From: Cloacibacterium normanense
GTDB taxonomy: Bacteria > Bacteroidota > Bacteroidia > Flavobacteriales > Weeksellaceae
Length of the DNA stretch: 64,000 nucleotides
Reading direction: 5' to 3'
NCBI RefSeq assembly: GCF_003860565.1
Contig: NZ_CP034157.1
Coordinates: 2,232,001-2,296,000 of the forward strand
Numbering within the stretch: the first letter of the stretch is position 1; every line of letters begins with the position of its first letter. The notes below the pieces were generated by a model. It made no database searches. It was not told where the DNA came from and saw nothing but the letters and a program-made list of their open reading frames with translations. The position numbers were made by a program, and so were the translations under genes. Shown one piece after another: positions 44,582-53,204 of the stretch.

Positions 44582-45484
44582 TTACTTCCATTTATTCCAC
44601 TTCGTGTCCATATCTTTTGGAGAGAATAAACTCATCAAATTTTTGAGCTGATTCATGTCTACACCTCCATTATTATTGGAATCGAAAATGTTATAAATTT
44701 CGTCTTTTTTGCTTTCTACAAAGAGATTAAAAGGATAATTCATCTGGAAGTTGCTTTCGTAGAACTTAAGTCTCAAAATTTCATTTGCAATGGTTTGTTT
44801 CGTAGAAAATTGGTCTTGTTTACCTAAATTATCTAAGCCCATTCTGTGATAATTATAGTAGAAATTTCTAAGCGTAGAATTTTGTTCAGACAAAATCGTA
44901 GCAATGAGCGCTCCTCTATTTCTTGGACTTTCTAATTGAGACCAACCCATATAGTTTTGATTTTGAGAGTTTTGAGTAATCTGCATCGCTTTATCAAACC
45001 ACGGAGTTCCACCTTTCATTTGATACGTATCTGCATCGTAACCTAAAATAAGGTAGACATAAAAACTCATCACATCAATCAAATTTTTCCCCGAAAATTG
45101 TCTTTCGTTAAAAACCATATTCTGATTTTCTAAATATTCAAAAGAAAAATTGGTATCATTAACATTAAGAATCGGCGTTTCGTATTGCGTTCCATAAACA
45201 GGACGCACCGACTGAACCACCAAAGTTCCTTTATAATTATTTCCGCTTTTTTCGGCAAGAATGATAGAAAAATTACATTTTATTTTTTCGTAGTTCTGAA
45301 ATTTTTTGCCAGTCCAACTGGTTTTATTGATGAAGTCTTTCAGACTTTTCTCCATTGTTCTGAATAATTGCACGTTACTTCCGCCAATTTGTTGGTAATT
45401 TATCTGAACTTGAGCATTCAGCTCTTGTGCAAAACTAAATTGAGAAAGCAGTAAAAGTGCAAATATGTAAAGTAGTTTTTTCAT
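44582..45484 (-). CDS. DUF4835 family protein (PorD-like)
   Basis: This 300-residue secreted protein has a signal peptide (LLYIFALLLLSQFSFAQEL) and the DUF4835 pattern: SLKDFINKTSWTGKKFQNYE near 50-70, YETPILNVNDTNFSFEYLEN near 105-125, FYVYLILGYDADTY near 145 and SPRNRGALIATILSEQNS near 195. Homologues are sometimes called type IX secretion protein PorD; I treat that as an unproved role. It lies between coaBC and recN on the same strand, a gene order shared in flavobacteria. Confidence 0.88.
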   Translation of the reverse strand: MKKLLYIFALLLLSQFSFAQELNAQVQINYQQIGGSNVQLFRTMEKSLKDFINKTSWTGKKFQNYEKIKCNFSIILAEKSGNNYKGTLVVQSVRPVYGTQYETPILNVNDTNFSFEYLENQNMVFNERQFSGKNLIDVMSFYVYLILGYDADTYQMKGGTPWFDKAMQITQNSQNQNYMGWSQLESPRNRGALIATILSEQNSTLRNFYYNYHRMGLDNLGKQDQFSTKQTIANEILRLKFYESNFQMNYPFNLFVESKKDEIYNIFDSNNNGGVDMNQLKNLMSLFSPKDMDTKWNKWK

Positions 45485-45511
45485 TGAATTCTAAACGAAT
45501 TTTTAAAAAAT

Positions 45512-46720
45512 TTATTTCTTAAGTTGAGTTTCTACAAAATCTAAAATGTCTTTTGCCACTTCATCTTTAGATTTCAGAGAAAATTCTTTTTGTTCTGAAT
45601 GCGTTAAAATTTTAACCTTATTCGTATCTTTTTGGAAACCAGCACCTTCATCACGAAGTGAATTAAGCACAATCATATCCAGATTTTTTTTCTGCAATTT
45701 GCTTTTGGCATTTTCTTCTTCATTCTGAGTTTCTAAGGCAAAACCTACCAAAAACTGATGCGTTTTCTTCTCGCCCATCGTTTTCAAAATATCTGGATTT
45801 TTCACCAATTCTATGGCAAACTCTTCTTCAGATTTTTTTATTTTTTCTTTGGCAACGATTTTTGGGGCATAATCCGCAACAGCAGCACTTGCGATAGCAA
45901 TATCTACCTTTTCATAGTATTTAAAAACCTCATCGTACATTTCTTTCGCCGAGGTTATTCTATGAATTTCAATATTTTTAGTGCTCGTTTTTTGTGAAGT
46001 AGGACCAGAAATTAAAATCACTTTTGCGCCACGTTTTACCGCTTCTTCAGCAAGCGAAAATCCCATTTTCCCCGAAGAATGATTGCCAATAAAACGAACA
46101 GGGTCTATTGCTTCATAGGTAGGTCCTGCTGTGATGAGAACGGTTTTTCCATCTAAAGAATGAGACTGAGGCAAAGGTTGAGTAAAAAAATCTTCTATTT
46201 TTTGTAAAATAGTTTCTGGCTCTGCTAATCTTCCCTGACCTTCTAAACCAGAAGCCAATTCGCCAAATTCTGCTGGAATAATATGATAACCAAATCTTTC
46301 TGCTTTTTCTAAATTTTCTTTGGTGGAAGGATGTGCATACATATCCAAATCCATTGCTGGAGCAATGAAAACGGGACATTTAGCTGACATATAAGTAGCA
46401 ATAACCAAATTATCACATATCCCATGAACCATTTTAGCCAAAGTATTTGCAGTACAAGGCGCTACCAATAATACATCGGCCCAAAGTGCGAGTTCTACAT
46501 GAGAATTCCATGTTCCGTTTTGGTCATAAAAATCAGAATACACTGCATTTTTAGAAAGCGTAGAAAGGGTGACTTTTGTAACGAAATTTTCAGCAGAAGG
46601 TGTTAAAATAACTTTTACTTCTGCACCTTTTTTTACAAAATCTCTTACAAGGTAATTCATTTTGTAGGCTGCAATTCCGCCAGAAATTGCCAATAGAATT
46701 TTTTTACCTTTTAGAGCCAT
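45512..46720 (-). CDS. coaBC: Bifunctional CoaBC (PPC synthetase / PPC decarboxylase)
   Basis: This 402-residue enzyme makes 4'-phosphopantetheine in coenzyme A synthesis. The N-terminal CoaC flavoprotein domain (about 1-180) has ISGGIAAYK, the active-site His in TWNSHVELALWADVLLVAPC and the PAMDLDMY variant of the PAMNxxM motif. The C-terminal CoaB domain (about 190-400) begins KTVLITAGPTYEAIDPVRFI and contains NHSSGKMGFSLAEEAV and FALETQNE. Length is normal for fused CoaBC. Confidence 0.96.
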   Translation of the reverse strand: MALKGKKILLAISGGIAAYKMNYLVRDFVKKGAEVKVILTPSAENFVTKVTLSTLSKNAVYSDFYDQNGTWNSHVELALWADVLLVAPCTANTLAKMVHGICDNLVIATYMSAKCPVFIAPAMDLDMYAHPSTKENLEKAERFGYHIIPAEFGELASGLEGQGRLAEPETILQKIEDFFTQPLPQSHSLDGKTVLITAGPTYEAIDPVRFIGNHSSGKMGFSLAEEAVKRGAKVILISGPTSQKTSTKNIEIHRITSAKEMYDEVFKYYEKVDIAIASAAVADYAPKIVAKEKIKKSEEEFAIELVKNPDILKTMGEKKTHQFLVGFALETQNEEENAKSKLQKKNLDMIVLNSLRDEGAGFQKDTNKVKILTHSEQKEFSLKSKDEVAKDILDFVETQLKK

Positions 46721-46779
46721 ATGATTAGAATTTTAACTGAACGAATTTATGGTTTTTTTTTGAATTTTTAGAAAAATAA

Positions 46780-46804
46780 AAAGCCACAGAAATTCTGTGA
46801 CTTT
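46780..46804 (-). terminator. Terminator after rpoZ
   Basis: AAAG-c-CACAGAA and TTCTGTG-a-CTTT pair over about 11 bp with one mismatch; on the minus strand the stem is followed by TTTTTATTTTT. It lies about 25 bp past the rpoZ stop. Confidence 0.75.
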
Positions 46805-46828
46805 GTTTTTCATCCTAACGAATATCGT

Positions 46829-47149
46829 TTATTTTTCTTCAGTTCTACGGAAGTAAATTTCGTCATCTAACCATTCTCTAATGGCAATAGATGTAGGCTT
46901 CGGTAATCTTTCGTAGTTTTTAGAAATTTCAATTTGCTCTCTGTTTTCGAAAACTTCTTCCAAAGTAGAATTGTGCACCGCAAATTCGTCTAATTTTTGG
47001 TGAAGTTCAGTTCTAATTTCAGCATTAATTTGTTCTGCTCTTTTTCCCATAATTACGATAGCTTCGTAGATAGAACCTACTTTTTCTTCGATTTTATCTC
47101 TATCGTAAGTAATGGTGTTTACTTCTGCTTTTGTATCTTTTACGCTCAT
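46829..47149 (-). CDS. rpoZ: RNA polymerase omega subunit (Bacteroidota type)
   Basis: This 106-residue protein matches the Bacteroidota RpoZ/Rpb6-like form: YDRDKIEEKVGSIYEAIVIM near residues 15-34, GKRAEQINAEIRTELHQKLD near 35-54, and a C-terminal PKPTSIAIREWLDDEIYFR. It aids RNA polymerase assembly. It lies 38 bp downstream of bamD on the same strand with a TATCTTTG box between them, so it may be read both from bamD and from its own promoter. Confidence 0.88.
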   Translation of the reverse strand: MSVKDTKAEVNTITYDRDKIEEKVGSIYEAIVIMGKRAEQINAEIRTELHQKLDEFAVHNSTLEEVFENREQIEISKNYERLPKPTSIAIREWLDDEIYFRRTEEK

Positions 47150-47178
47150 TTTGAGTGATTTATTTTTATTTTAGTTTG

Positions 47179-47186
47179 CAAAGATA
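47179..47186 (-). promoter_or_regulatory. Putative -7 box (TATCTTTG) for rpoZ
   Basis: The minus strand reads TATCTTTG directly after the bamD stop codon and 29 bp before the rpoZ ATG. Its -33 region would lie inside bamD and has no clear TTG. Confidence 0.4.
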
Positions 47187-47187
47187 A

Positions 47188-48162
47188 TTAATTTCTTCTA
47201 ATCTTGAAAGTAGCACCTGGTTCTGGTGTGCTAATTTTTGCACTATCGATTTTAATTTTATTCGCTTCTTGCTGATCTTTAACTTGTTTTTTAGCATCTT
47301 CTTTAGCTTCAGCTGCTTTTTGTTTTTCTGTAAATTCAGCTTTTCTAGCTTCTACTTCTTTTTGAAGTTTCGCAAATTCTACAACTTCTTTTTCTAGTTT
47401 TGCTCTTATATCAAGAGCTTCTTTGCTTAAATCTGAGTTTGGATATTCTCTTTCTACCTGTCTGGTAAATGCGATAGCGCTTTCTAATCTTTCTTTTTTA
47501 AGGTCATAAATAGAGTTGATTCCCAATTCTGATTTAGATTTTAAAATATAAGCGTAGATTTTAGATTTCAGCTTAGTTGCAGGAAAATCATTTAAAACGT
47601 TTTCAAAAGCAATGGTAGCTGCTTTGTAATCTGCCATTTTAAAATATTGTCTTGCATTTTCATAAGCCTTGAACTCTAATTTATAGTTCAGTTCATCAAT
47701 TAAATCATTGATGTTTTTTGCTTTTTCTGAATTTGGATAATTATTTAAAAATTCTTGTAATTCATTAATCGCCGAAGTTGTATTGCTCTGGTCTAAGTTA
47801 TAATCCATAGAACCTTCATAGTAACACAATGCAGACATATAAGCTGCTTCTTCTTTTCTAGGATCATTGGTAAACGTAACCGAGAAATTCTTGAATTGGT
47901 GTGCCGCAAGTTTATAGTTTTTGTCGTAATAATTAGCATACGCAGATTTATAAACTACTTCTGGAGCATCATCTGTTCCTGCCACGAGATTGGTTAATCT
48001 TTCGTAAAGCGCAAGAGCGTCTGTCCATTTCTTTTTTTCGTATTTTTCATTGGCAACTTTCATGATAAAATCTTTATCAGCAGATTTCATTGCCAAATCA
48101 TATTGTTTGTTACAAGACAAAAGCAAAAAAGCGATTGCGAATAATGAGAATATTTTTTTCAT
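47188..48162 (-). CDS. bamD: Outer-membrane assembly lipoprotein BamD
   Basis: This 324-residue lipoprotein (lipobox IAFLLLSC at about 10-17) has TPR-like repeats across residues 30-250, including KKWTDALALYERLTNLVAG, YKLAAHQFKNFSVTFTNDPR and YKAATIAFENVLNDFPATKL. It is part of the BAM complex that inserts beta-barrel proteins. A Lys/Glu/Ala-rich helical tail (about 255-310) extends beyond the E. coli protein (about 245 residues), as in other flavobacterial BamD proteins. rpoZ follows directly. Confidence 0.93.
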   Translation of the reverse strand: MKKIFSLFAIAFLLLSCNKQYDLAMKSADKDFIMKVANEKYEKKKWTDALALYERLTNLVAGTDDAPEVVYKSAYANYYDKNYKLAAHQFKNFSVTFTNDPRKEEAAYMSALCYYEGSMDYNLDQSNTTSAINELQEFLNNYPNSEKAKNINDLIDELNYKLEFKAYENARQYFKMADYKAATIAFENVLNDFPATKLKSKIYAYILKSKSELGINSIYDLKKERLESAIAFTRQVEREYPNSDLSKEALDIRAKLEKEVVEFAKLQKEVEARKAEFTEKQKAAEAKEDAKKQVKDQQEANKIKIDSAKISTPEPGATFKIRRN

Positions 48163-48268
48163 AAATAAAAGTAAGGAAATCTTTCTATAATGTTCCCTTT
48201 ATCAGTTTGCAAAAATAAAACTTTTTTTGTCAAAAGATTTATTTTAAGATACTTTAACGCAAATAAGG

Positions 48269-48892
48269 TTAAATTTGATATCCTAAAAGCGAGAAAACAC
48301 AAAGATTGAGATGGTTTTTCAGTTTTTTTTCGGCATTAGCTAGGTAATCTTCGTCGTTACCTTTTAAATAAATTTCGTAATAATTTTTATTTCTAATGGT
48401 AAATACGATGGTTCCAATGATGGTAGAAACTATATCTTCTGATTTTGCAGCTCTTTTAAAAACGCCACTTACAATACCTTTCTGCACTACATCTTCCAGA
48501 ACTTTGGTAAACGTTTGGTAAAACTCTAGCAATGTATCTTTCACTCTATCTTGATGTCTGAGTTCTTGCGTCACAAAAGCATGAAAATAATTGAATTTAA
48601 ATAACTGTTTAGTTACGAAATTAATAATTTCTTTGAGTTGCATCTCTGGTTTTCCGTCTTTTATGGTTTGGGTAAATTCAGCAAAAGTTTCTCTGGTTTT
48701 CTGTACTCTATATTGGTAAAGATTTACCATCATTTTCTCTTTAGAGCCGAAGTAATAAGAAATCATCGCCACGTTGATATTCGCTTTAGCAGAGATATCA
48801 CGAACGGAAGTCCCTTCAAAACCTTTCTGCGCAATAAGCTCTTCCGCGATGTCTAGAATATGAATTTGCTTTTCGGTAAATTTTTTCTTCAT
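48269..48892 (-). CDS. TetR/AcrR family transcriptional regulator
   Basis: This 207-residue repressor has an N-terminal TetR helix-turn-helix (about 8-55: IAQKGFEGTSVRDISAKANI followed by NVAMISYYFGSKEKMMVNLY) and an all-helical ligand/dimer domain. It diverges from the TatD gene; the 101 bp between the starts contains an inverted repeat overlapping the TatD promoter, a likely operator for auto- and cross-regulation. The ligand is unknown. Confidence 0.93.
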   Translation of the reverse strand: MKKKFTEKQIHILDIAEELIAQKGFEGTSVRDISAKANINVAMISYYFGSKEKMMVNLYQYRVQKTRETFAEFTQTIKDGKPEMQLKEIINFVTKQLFKFNYFHAFVTQELRHQDRVKDTLLEFYQTFTKVLEDVVQKGIVSGVFKRAAKSEDIVSTIIGTIVFTIRNKNYYEIYLKGNDEDYLANAEKKLKNHLNLCVFSLLGYQI

Positions 48893-48939
48893 TCTCTAAT
48901 TTGTTGAAAAGTAAAGATATAAAAAACTTTTTCTCAAAC

Positions 48940-48990
48940 AAACAAATGTTTAATACTTTGTTTAATTTTTTAATCGATTTCATATCTTTG
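48940..48990 (+). promoter_or_regulatory. tatD promoter with overlapping inverted repeat (candidate TetR operator)
   Basis: TTTG at 48957-48960 and TATCTTTG at 48983-48990 are 22 bp apart and fit the Bacteroidota promoter; the ATG follows 3 bp later, implying a leaderless or very short leader. The inverted repeat AAACAAA-N10-TTTGTTT (48940-48963) covers the -33 element. Confidence 0.5.
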
Positions 48991-48993
48991 AAT

Positions 48994-49623
48994 ATGATTT
49001 TTTTCAACTTCCATCATCACAATCCAAAAATCTCTTACGGAATTTATAATTCTACACCAGAAGAAAAGATTCCAGAGCATTATTTTTCGGTGGGAATTCA
49101 TCCACAAAACATTGATGAACAATGGGAAAATGATTTAGAAAACCTAAAAATCATTTCTCAAAATCCAAAATGTTTAGCCATTGGTGAATGTGGTTTGGAT
49201 GCTTTGGTAAACGTCGATGAAAATCTTCAGAAAAAAGTTTTCGAAGCGCAAATTATTTGGGCAAATTCTATTCAAAAACCGGTTATCATTCATTGTATAA
49301 AGAGATTTCAAGAATTAATTCCTTTTCAAAAAATTGCAAAAGTTCCATTGATTATTCATGGTTTTAATAAGAAAAAAGCAATTGCTGATGAAATGTTGAA
49401 ACATGGTTTTTATCTAAGTTTTGGAAAATCTGTACTTCACAACTTATCTTTGCAAACTACTTTGAAAGAAATTCCTTTAGAAAAAATATTTTTAGAAACG
49501 GATGATGCAGATTTTGACATTGCAGAATTGTATCAAAAAGCAGCCGAAATCAAGGAAATTTCTGTAGAAAAATTACAAGAACAGATTTCTAAAAATTTAG
49601 AAATTTTAAACATTCAGTTTTAA
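48994..49623 (+). CDS. tatD: TatD family hydrolase
   Basis: This 209-residue metal-dependent nuclease-like hydrolase has the metal ligands in order: HHH in MIFFNFHHHNPK near residue 7, the Glu of CLAIGECGLD near 70, His of KPVIIHCIKR near 105, His of VPLIIHGF near 127 and Asp of FLETDDAD near 175. It is shorter than E. coli TatD (260), as in flavobacterial members. The open frame extends upstream to 48901, but the promoter box at 48983-48990 puts the start at the ATG at 48994. Confidence 0.9.
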   Translation: MIFFNFHHHNPKISYGIYNSTPEEKIPEHYFSVGIHPQNIDEQWENDLENLKIISQNPKCLAIGECGLDALVNVDENLQKKVFEAQIIWANSIQKPVIIHCIKRFQELIPFQKIAKVPLIIHGFNKKKAIADEMLKHGFYLSFGKSVLHNLSLQTTLKEIPLEKIFLETDDADFDIAELYQKAAEIKEISVEKLQEQISKNLEILNIQF

Positions 49624-49641
49624 TTAAGTGATTAAGAAAAT

Positions 49642-49659
49642 CTTTGCGCTCTTTGCGTG
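49642..49659. repeat. CTTTGCG direct repeat
   Basis: CTTTGCGCTCTTTGCGTG contains CTTTGCG twice. It resembles short spacer repeats seen in related genomes (from memory) and lies between tatD and tcdA. Confidence 0.4.
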
Positions 49660-49677
49660 AAAAAATAAAATTAGAAA

Positions 49678-50424
49678 ATGACAGATTGGTTACAACGTTC
49701 GGAACTGCTCGTAAAAAAAGAAGGCTTAGAAACTTTGAAAAACGCTAAAGTCTTAGTCGTAGGATTAGGAGGAGTAGGCTCTTTTGCAGCAGAATTTTTG
49801 GCAAGAGCTGGAGTAGGAAACATGACGATTGTAGATGGAGACATTGTAGATATCACCAACATAAACAGACAGTTACCTGCTTTACATTCTACTGTAGGAA
49901 AGGATAAAGTAGAAATCGTTGCCGAAAGAATTTTAGACATCAATCCTGAAATGAATTTGGTTAAAATTAATGAATTTCTGTCGCCAGAAAGAATGGGCGA
50001 AATTCTAGAAGAACATCAATTTGATTACGTATTAGATTGCATAGACAGTGTTTCGCCGAAATTAGCCTTGATTAAAGCTTGTAGAAGAAGAAAAATAAAA
50101 CTGGTTTCATCAATGGGAGCTGGTGGAAAAACCGACCCAAGTAAAGTTTTGGTAAGAGATTTAAGCAAAACCAATAATTGTTACCTTGCCAAGCAAATCA
50201 GAAAAAGATTGAAAAAAGAAGGAATTACCAAAGGTTTCAGATGTGTTTTTTCTACAGAAATTCAAAAAGAAGAAAGTCTAAAACTCACCGATGGAAGCAA
50301 TTTTAAAAAATCTTTTTACGGAACCATCAGTTTTATGCCTGCACTTTTTGGCTTAAACGCTGCTGCAGAAGTGATTAATTATTTGTTGAAAGAGCCAAGT
50401 AAAAAGAATCAAGAGCAAAATTAA
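49678..50424 (+). CDS. tcdA: tRNA threonylcarbamoyladenosine dehydratase
   Basis: This 248-residue E1-like enzyme converts t6A37 of tRNA to the cyclic ct6A form. It has the ATP-binding motif VLVVGLGGVGSFAAEFLARA near residues 22-41, VDGDIVDITNINRQLPAL near 47-64, DCIDSVSPKLALIKACRRRK near 120-140, and SSMGAGGKTDPSK near 145. Length and motifs fit TcdA/CsdL. rnpA starts 16 bp downstream, suggesting co-transcription. Confidence 0.93.
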   Translation: MTDWLQRSELLVKKEGLETLKNAKVLVVGLGGVGSFAAEFLARAGVGNMTIVDGDIVDITNINRQLPALHSTVGKDKVEIVAERILDINPEMNLVKINEFLSPERMGEILEEHQFDYVLDCIDSVSPKLALIKACRRRKIKLVSSMGAGGKTDPSKVLVRDLSKTNNCYLAKQIRKRLKKEGITKGFRCVFSTEIQKEESLKLTDGSNFKKSFYGTISFMPALFGLNAAAEVINYLLKEPSKKNQEQN

Positions 50425-50440
50425 TTTTATACTTAACATT

Positions 50441-50809
50441 TTGAACTACAAATATCCCAGAGAAGAAAAACTCAAGCAAAAAAATGATATTTCCTTACTT
50501 TTTGAGAAAGGAAAATGGAAAACTTGTGGAAATTTGAGAGTGATTTCTTACCAAATAGATGCTTCGACTTCGCTCAGCATGACAACTCAACATAAAGTTG
50601 GCGTTTCTGTTTCTAAGAGATATTTTAAAAAAGCAGTTCACAGAAATAGAATCAAAAGACTTTTGCGCGAAGTTTATAGACTCAATAAAGCTCAGTTTTT
50701 AGAAAAATTTGGCGAAAATTCCTTAACCATGTTGTTCTACGTTTCACCTACTCTTCCGAAAAACTATCAAGAGATAGAAGAAGAATTTTTAAAACTTCTC
50801 AAAAAATAA
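50441..50809 (+). CDS. rnpA: Ribonuclease P protein component, with an in-frame repeat insert
   Basis: This 122-residue basic protein binds the RNase P RNA and aids tRNA 5' maturation. The conserved core is VGVSVSKRYFKKAVHRNRIK followed by RLLREVYR at about residues 53-80. The start is TTG at 50441 (no ATG fits). Residues 41-48 (ASTSLSMT) are encoded by the REP-like sequence at 50562-50585, inserted in frame in a variable loop just before the conserved core. The core is intact, so function is probably kept. Confidence 0.93.
   Translation: MNYKYPREEKLKQKNDISLLFEKGKWKTCGNLRVISYQIDASTSLSMTTQHKVGVSVSKRYFKKAVHRNRIKRLLREVYRLNKAQFLEKFGENSLTMLFYVSPTLPKNYQEIEEEFLKLLKK
50562..50585 (+). repeat. REP-like element inside rnpA
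   Basis: CTTCGACTTCGCTCAGCATG plus ACAA matches the element at 35811-35834 with one difference (CTTCG for CTCCG). It is 24 bp, a multiple of three, and is read as eight codons. Confidence 0.85.
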
Positions 50810-50867
50810 AAATCATTAGCATGTTTTTTGTAATTTAGTTTGCACAAATAATAAACTATTACACAAA

Positions 50868-51476
50868 ATGTTAGACAACATTCCTTATCTTCCTTACTTC
50901 ATCAGTGCATTTATCGGCATTGGTTTAGCTGCAGCTTCTGGCTTTAGAGTTTTCTTGCCTATGTTTGCAGTAAGTCTAGCTTCTTATATGGGTTGGATTC
51001 CCATGAACGAAAATTTTCAATGGTTGGCTGGTTTACCTACGCTTATCACTACAGGAATTGCCACTGTGGTAGAAATTTTAGCATATTACATTCCTTATGT
51101 TGACCATTTATTAGACACCGCTTCTGTTCCATTAGCTACAATTGCAGGTTCTATCATGTTTGCCGCGCAATTTACAGATTTAGGAACGTTTCCAACTTGG
51201 GCACTTGCATTAATTGCAGGTGGTGGAACTGCTGCCGCAATTAGTTCAGGATTTGCAGGAACACGAGCCGCTTCTACTGCTACAACTGGTGGACTCGGAA
51301 ATTCTGTAGTTGCCACCACCGAAACAGCAGGAGCAGGAATGATGACTTTTTTAGCTTTAGCAGCTCCCGTAATTGCGTTTTTGGTAGCGATTGCCCTTGT
51401 TATTGTGGTTTTTATTTTAGGAAGAAAAATCTGGAATAAATTAAGAGGAAATCTGAAATCTGAAGAAACTTTATGA
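50868..51476 (+). CDS. DUF4126 domain-containing membrane protein
   Basis: This 202-residue protein has about five membrane segments and the DUF4126 pattern: GIGLAAASGFRVFLPMFAVS near residues 17-36, then VVEILAYYIPYVDHLLD, Ala/Gly-rich helices with GGGTAAAISSGFAGTRAAST, and a final GRKIWNKLRGNLK. It is a widespread family of unknown function. It lies 58 bp after rnpA and ends at a strong terminator. Confidence 0.88.
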   Translation: MLDNIPYLPYFISAFIGIGLAAASGFRVFLPMFAVSLASYMGWIPMNENFQWLAGLPTLITTGIATVVEILAYYIPYVDHLLDTASVPLATIAGSIMFAAQFTDLGTFPTWALALIAGGGTAAAISSGFAGTRAASTATTGGLGNSVVATTETAGAGMMTFLALAAPVIAFLVAIALVIVVFILGRKIWNKLRGNLKSEETL

Positions 51477-51501
51477 TCTAATCATTAGTCTAATTCAATA
51501 A

Positions 51502-51530
51502 AAAAACTCCAAGAAATTCTTGGAGTTTTT
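51502..51530. terminator. Bidirectional terminator after DUF4126 gene
   Basis: Perfect 14-base arms AAAAACTCCAAGAA and TTCTTGGAGTTTTT around one base form a palindrome with A and T tracts. It separates the plus-strand DUF4126 gene from the minus-strand gene ending at 51534. Confidence 0.92.
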
Positions 51531-51533
51531 GTT

Positions 51534-53201
51534 TTATTTACCTTGTTTTAAATCTTTGATTTCTTGAATTTTAGCCTTGAAATCTTCGGCTTTTTCTGGA
51601 TGCTTATTTTGAAGAATTTCGTAAGCTTTAATTGCTTTGGTATACAATCTTTGTTCGGTATAAAGTTTTGCTAAAGTTTCGGTCATCAAGTGTGAGATGT
51701 CGTCATTTTTTTCTTTTACTACAAAATTCACTTCTTCTTTTAACTGAGAAATTTTAGGATTTTCTTCAATGAATTTATCGATGATTTCTGCTTTTTTCTC
51801 AATGACTTTTACTGCAATATTTTCAGGAGTTTTAATTCCGGAACGGTCAATTTTAAGCCAACTTTGCCAAGTATTTACAAAACCTGGAACATTGCTATTA
51901 TTTTCTTCCGCCGAAAGTTTTTCCACTTGATTTTCAATAGTTTGAACAGAAGTTTCTTGAACGTTAGTTTTTAAGAAAGAAGTATTTAGAATAGATTTTT
52001 CAATAGGTTTTTCTTCAATTTTAACTTCTTCTAACACCTCTTTTTTCAATTCGATTGGTGCAACTTCTTCTACCATTTTCTTCTCTTCTGTGGTTGCAAT
52101 TTCTGGTTTTACCTCAACTGGTTTTTCGGTAGGTTTCGGTTGAGAAACTGCTGGTTTTTGAATCATAGAATCCAGTGGATTCATCACAAAATTCATCGGT
52201 TTCCAATCGGTATGAATTTCTTCTACAATTTCTTCTTTTTCTTCCTTCAAAATAGGAGTATTAATTACTTGAGGCTCTTCTTTTTCAATCGTCATTTCCG
52301 TATTTTCCTCTATAATCTCTGTTTTCTCTGGTGCTGAAATGTTGAATTCTGGAGTTTTTTCAGATGGAACTTCTGCAGGTTTTGTTTCTTCTTCAGTTGG
52401 TTTTTTTTCAATAATTGTTGCAGGAATTTCTGCTGTTGGTTCAGATTTCGGTTCTTCTTTTGGAGTAGAAGGAACAGTGAATTTTACGTTTGGCAAGAAA
52501 CTTTCGAAACCATTAAAACTAATATCCGAAGGTTTTACCGAAGTAATTTCCTTATCTTCCGATTGATCAATATGCTCTAAAACCGTTTCTTTACTGAAAT
52601 TAAGGTCTTCTTCTCTCGTTTTGAACGCAATTTCTGCATTTTCCTCTTCCGCTTTCTCTTGCTCAAGCAATTGATTTTCAATCTCTAAAATCTCCAATTC
52701 TTTCAGAACTTCGAATTCATTTTCTTTTTTATCAAGAATCGGCGCTTCTAATTCGGTATCACCTACTACACTTTTCGGATGCGTAACTACAGGTTTTTCT
52801 GCCTCTATTTTTTCTACCGTTTCGGTTAAATTTTCAGAAGAATTCTCAGTGATATTTTGCTCTGGAACCTCAACGATTTTTACAGGTTCTTCAGTGGTTT
52901 TTTCAACTTCATGTTCAGTTTTAGCGAGTACGATTTTCTTGAATTTCGTCAATTCTTTTTTCTCTTCTTCCTTCTTTTTATTGATGAAAGTGTAGAGAAT
53001 TTTTTTATCCGTAGTATACGCTGCGGTTTTGGTTAGTTCTTTTTGGTAATTTTCAGCATCGAAATTAAAAATCGCCGAAAGATGCAAAGTTCTGATACTC
53101 TGCATATAAGGGAATTTAGAAATTTCATTCTGAAGAAGCAAAATGTCTTCTTTAGAAATATTTTCTGGGCGCTGAAGCAATTCTAAAACTCGTGCATTCA
53201 T
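51534..53201 (-). CDS. Large acidic Glu/Lys/Pro-rich protein with a C-terminal TPR-like motif
   Basis: This 555-residue protein has a conserved N-terminal helical domain (about 1-75: RPENISKEDILLLQNEISKF followed by YMQSIRTLHLSAIF). A long low-complexity middle (about 90-430) is made of Glu, Lys, Pro, Val and Thr, with repeated EEKPxE-like phrases. The conserved C-terminal part has ISHLMTETLAKLYTEQRLYT followed by KAIKAYEILQNKHPEK, a TPR-type hairpin. Flavobacterial homologues sit next to lptE. There is no signal peptide, so it is probably cytoplasmic. Function unknown; the linker looks disordered. Confidence 0.8.
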   Translation of the reverse strand: MNARVLELLQRPENISKEDILLLQNEISKFPYMQSIRTLHLSAIFNFDAENYQKELTKTAAYTTDKKILYTFINKKKEEEKKELTKFKKIVLAKTEHEVEKTTEEPVKIVEVPEQNITENSSENLTETVEKIEAEKPVVTHPKSVVGDTELEAPILDKKENEFEVLKELEILEIENQLLEQEKAEEENAEIAFKTREEDLNFSKETVLEHIDQSEDKEITSVKPSDISFNGFESFLPNVKFTVPSTPKEEPKSEPTAEIPATIIEKKPTEEETKPAEVPSEKTPEFNISAPEKTEIIEENTEMTIEKEEPQVINTPILKEEKEEIVEEIHTDWKPMNFVMNPLDSMIQKPAVSQPKPTEKPVEVKPEIATTEEKKMVEEVAPIELKKEVLEEVKIEEKPIEKSILNTSFLKTNVQETSVQTIENQVEKLSAEENNSNVPGFVNTWQSWLKIDRSGIKTPENIAVKVIEKKAEIIDKFIEENPKISQLKEEVNFVVKEKNDDISHLMTETLAKLYTEQRLYTKAIKAYEILQNKHPEKAEDFKAKIQEIKDLKQGK

Positions 53202-53204
53202 CTT

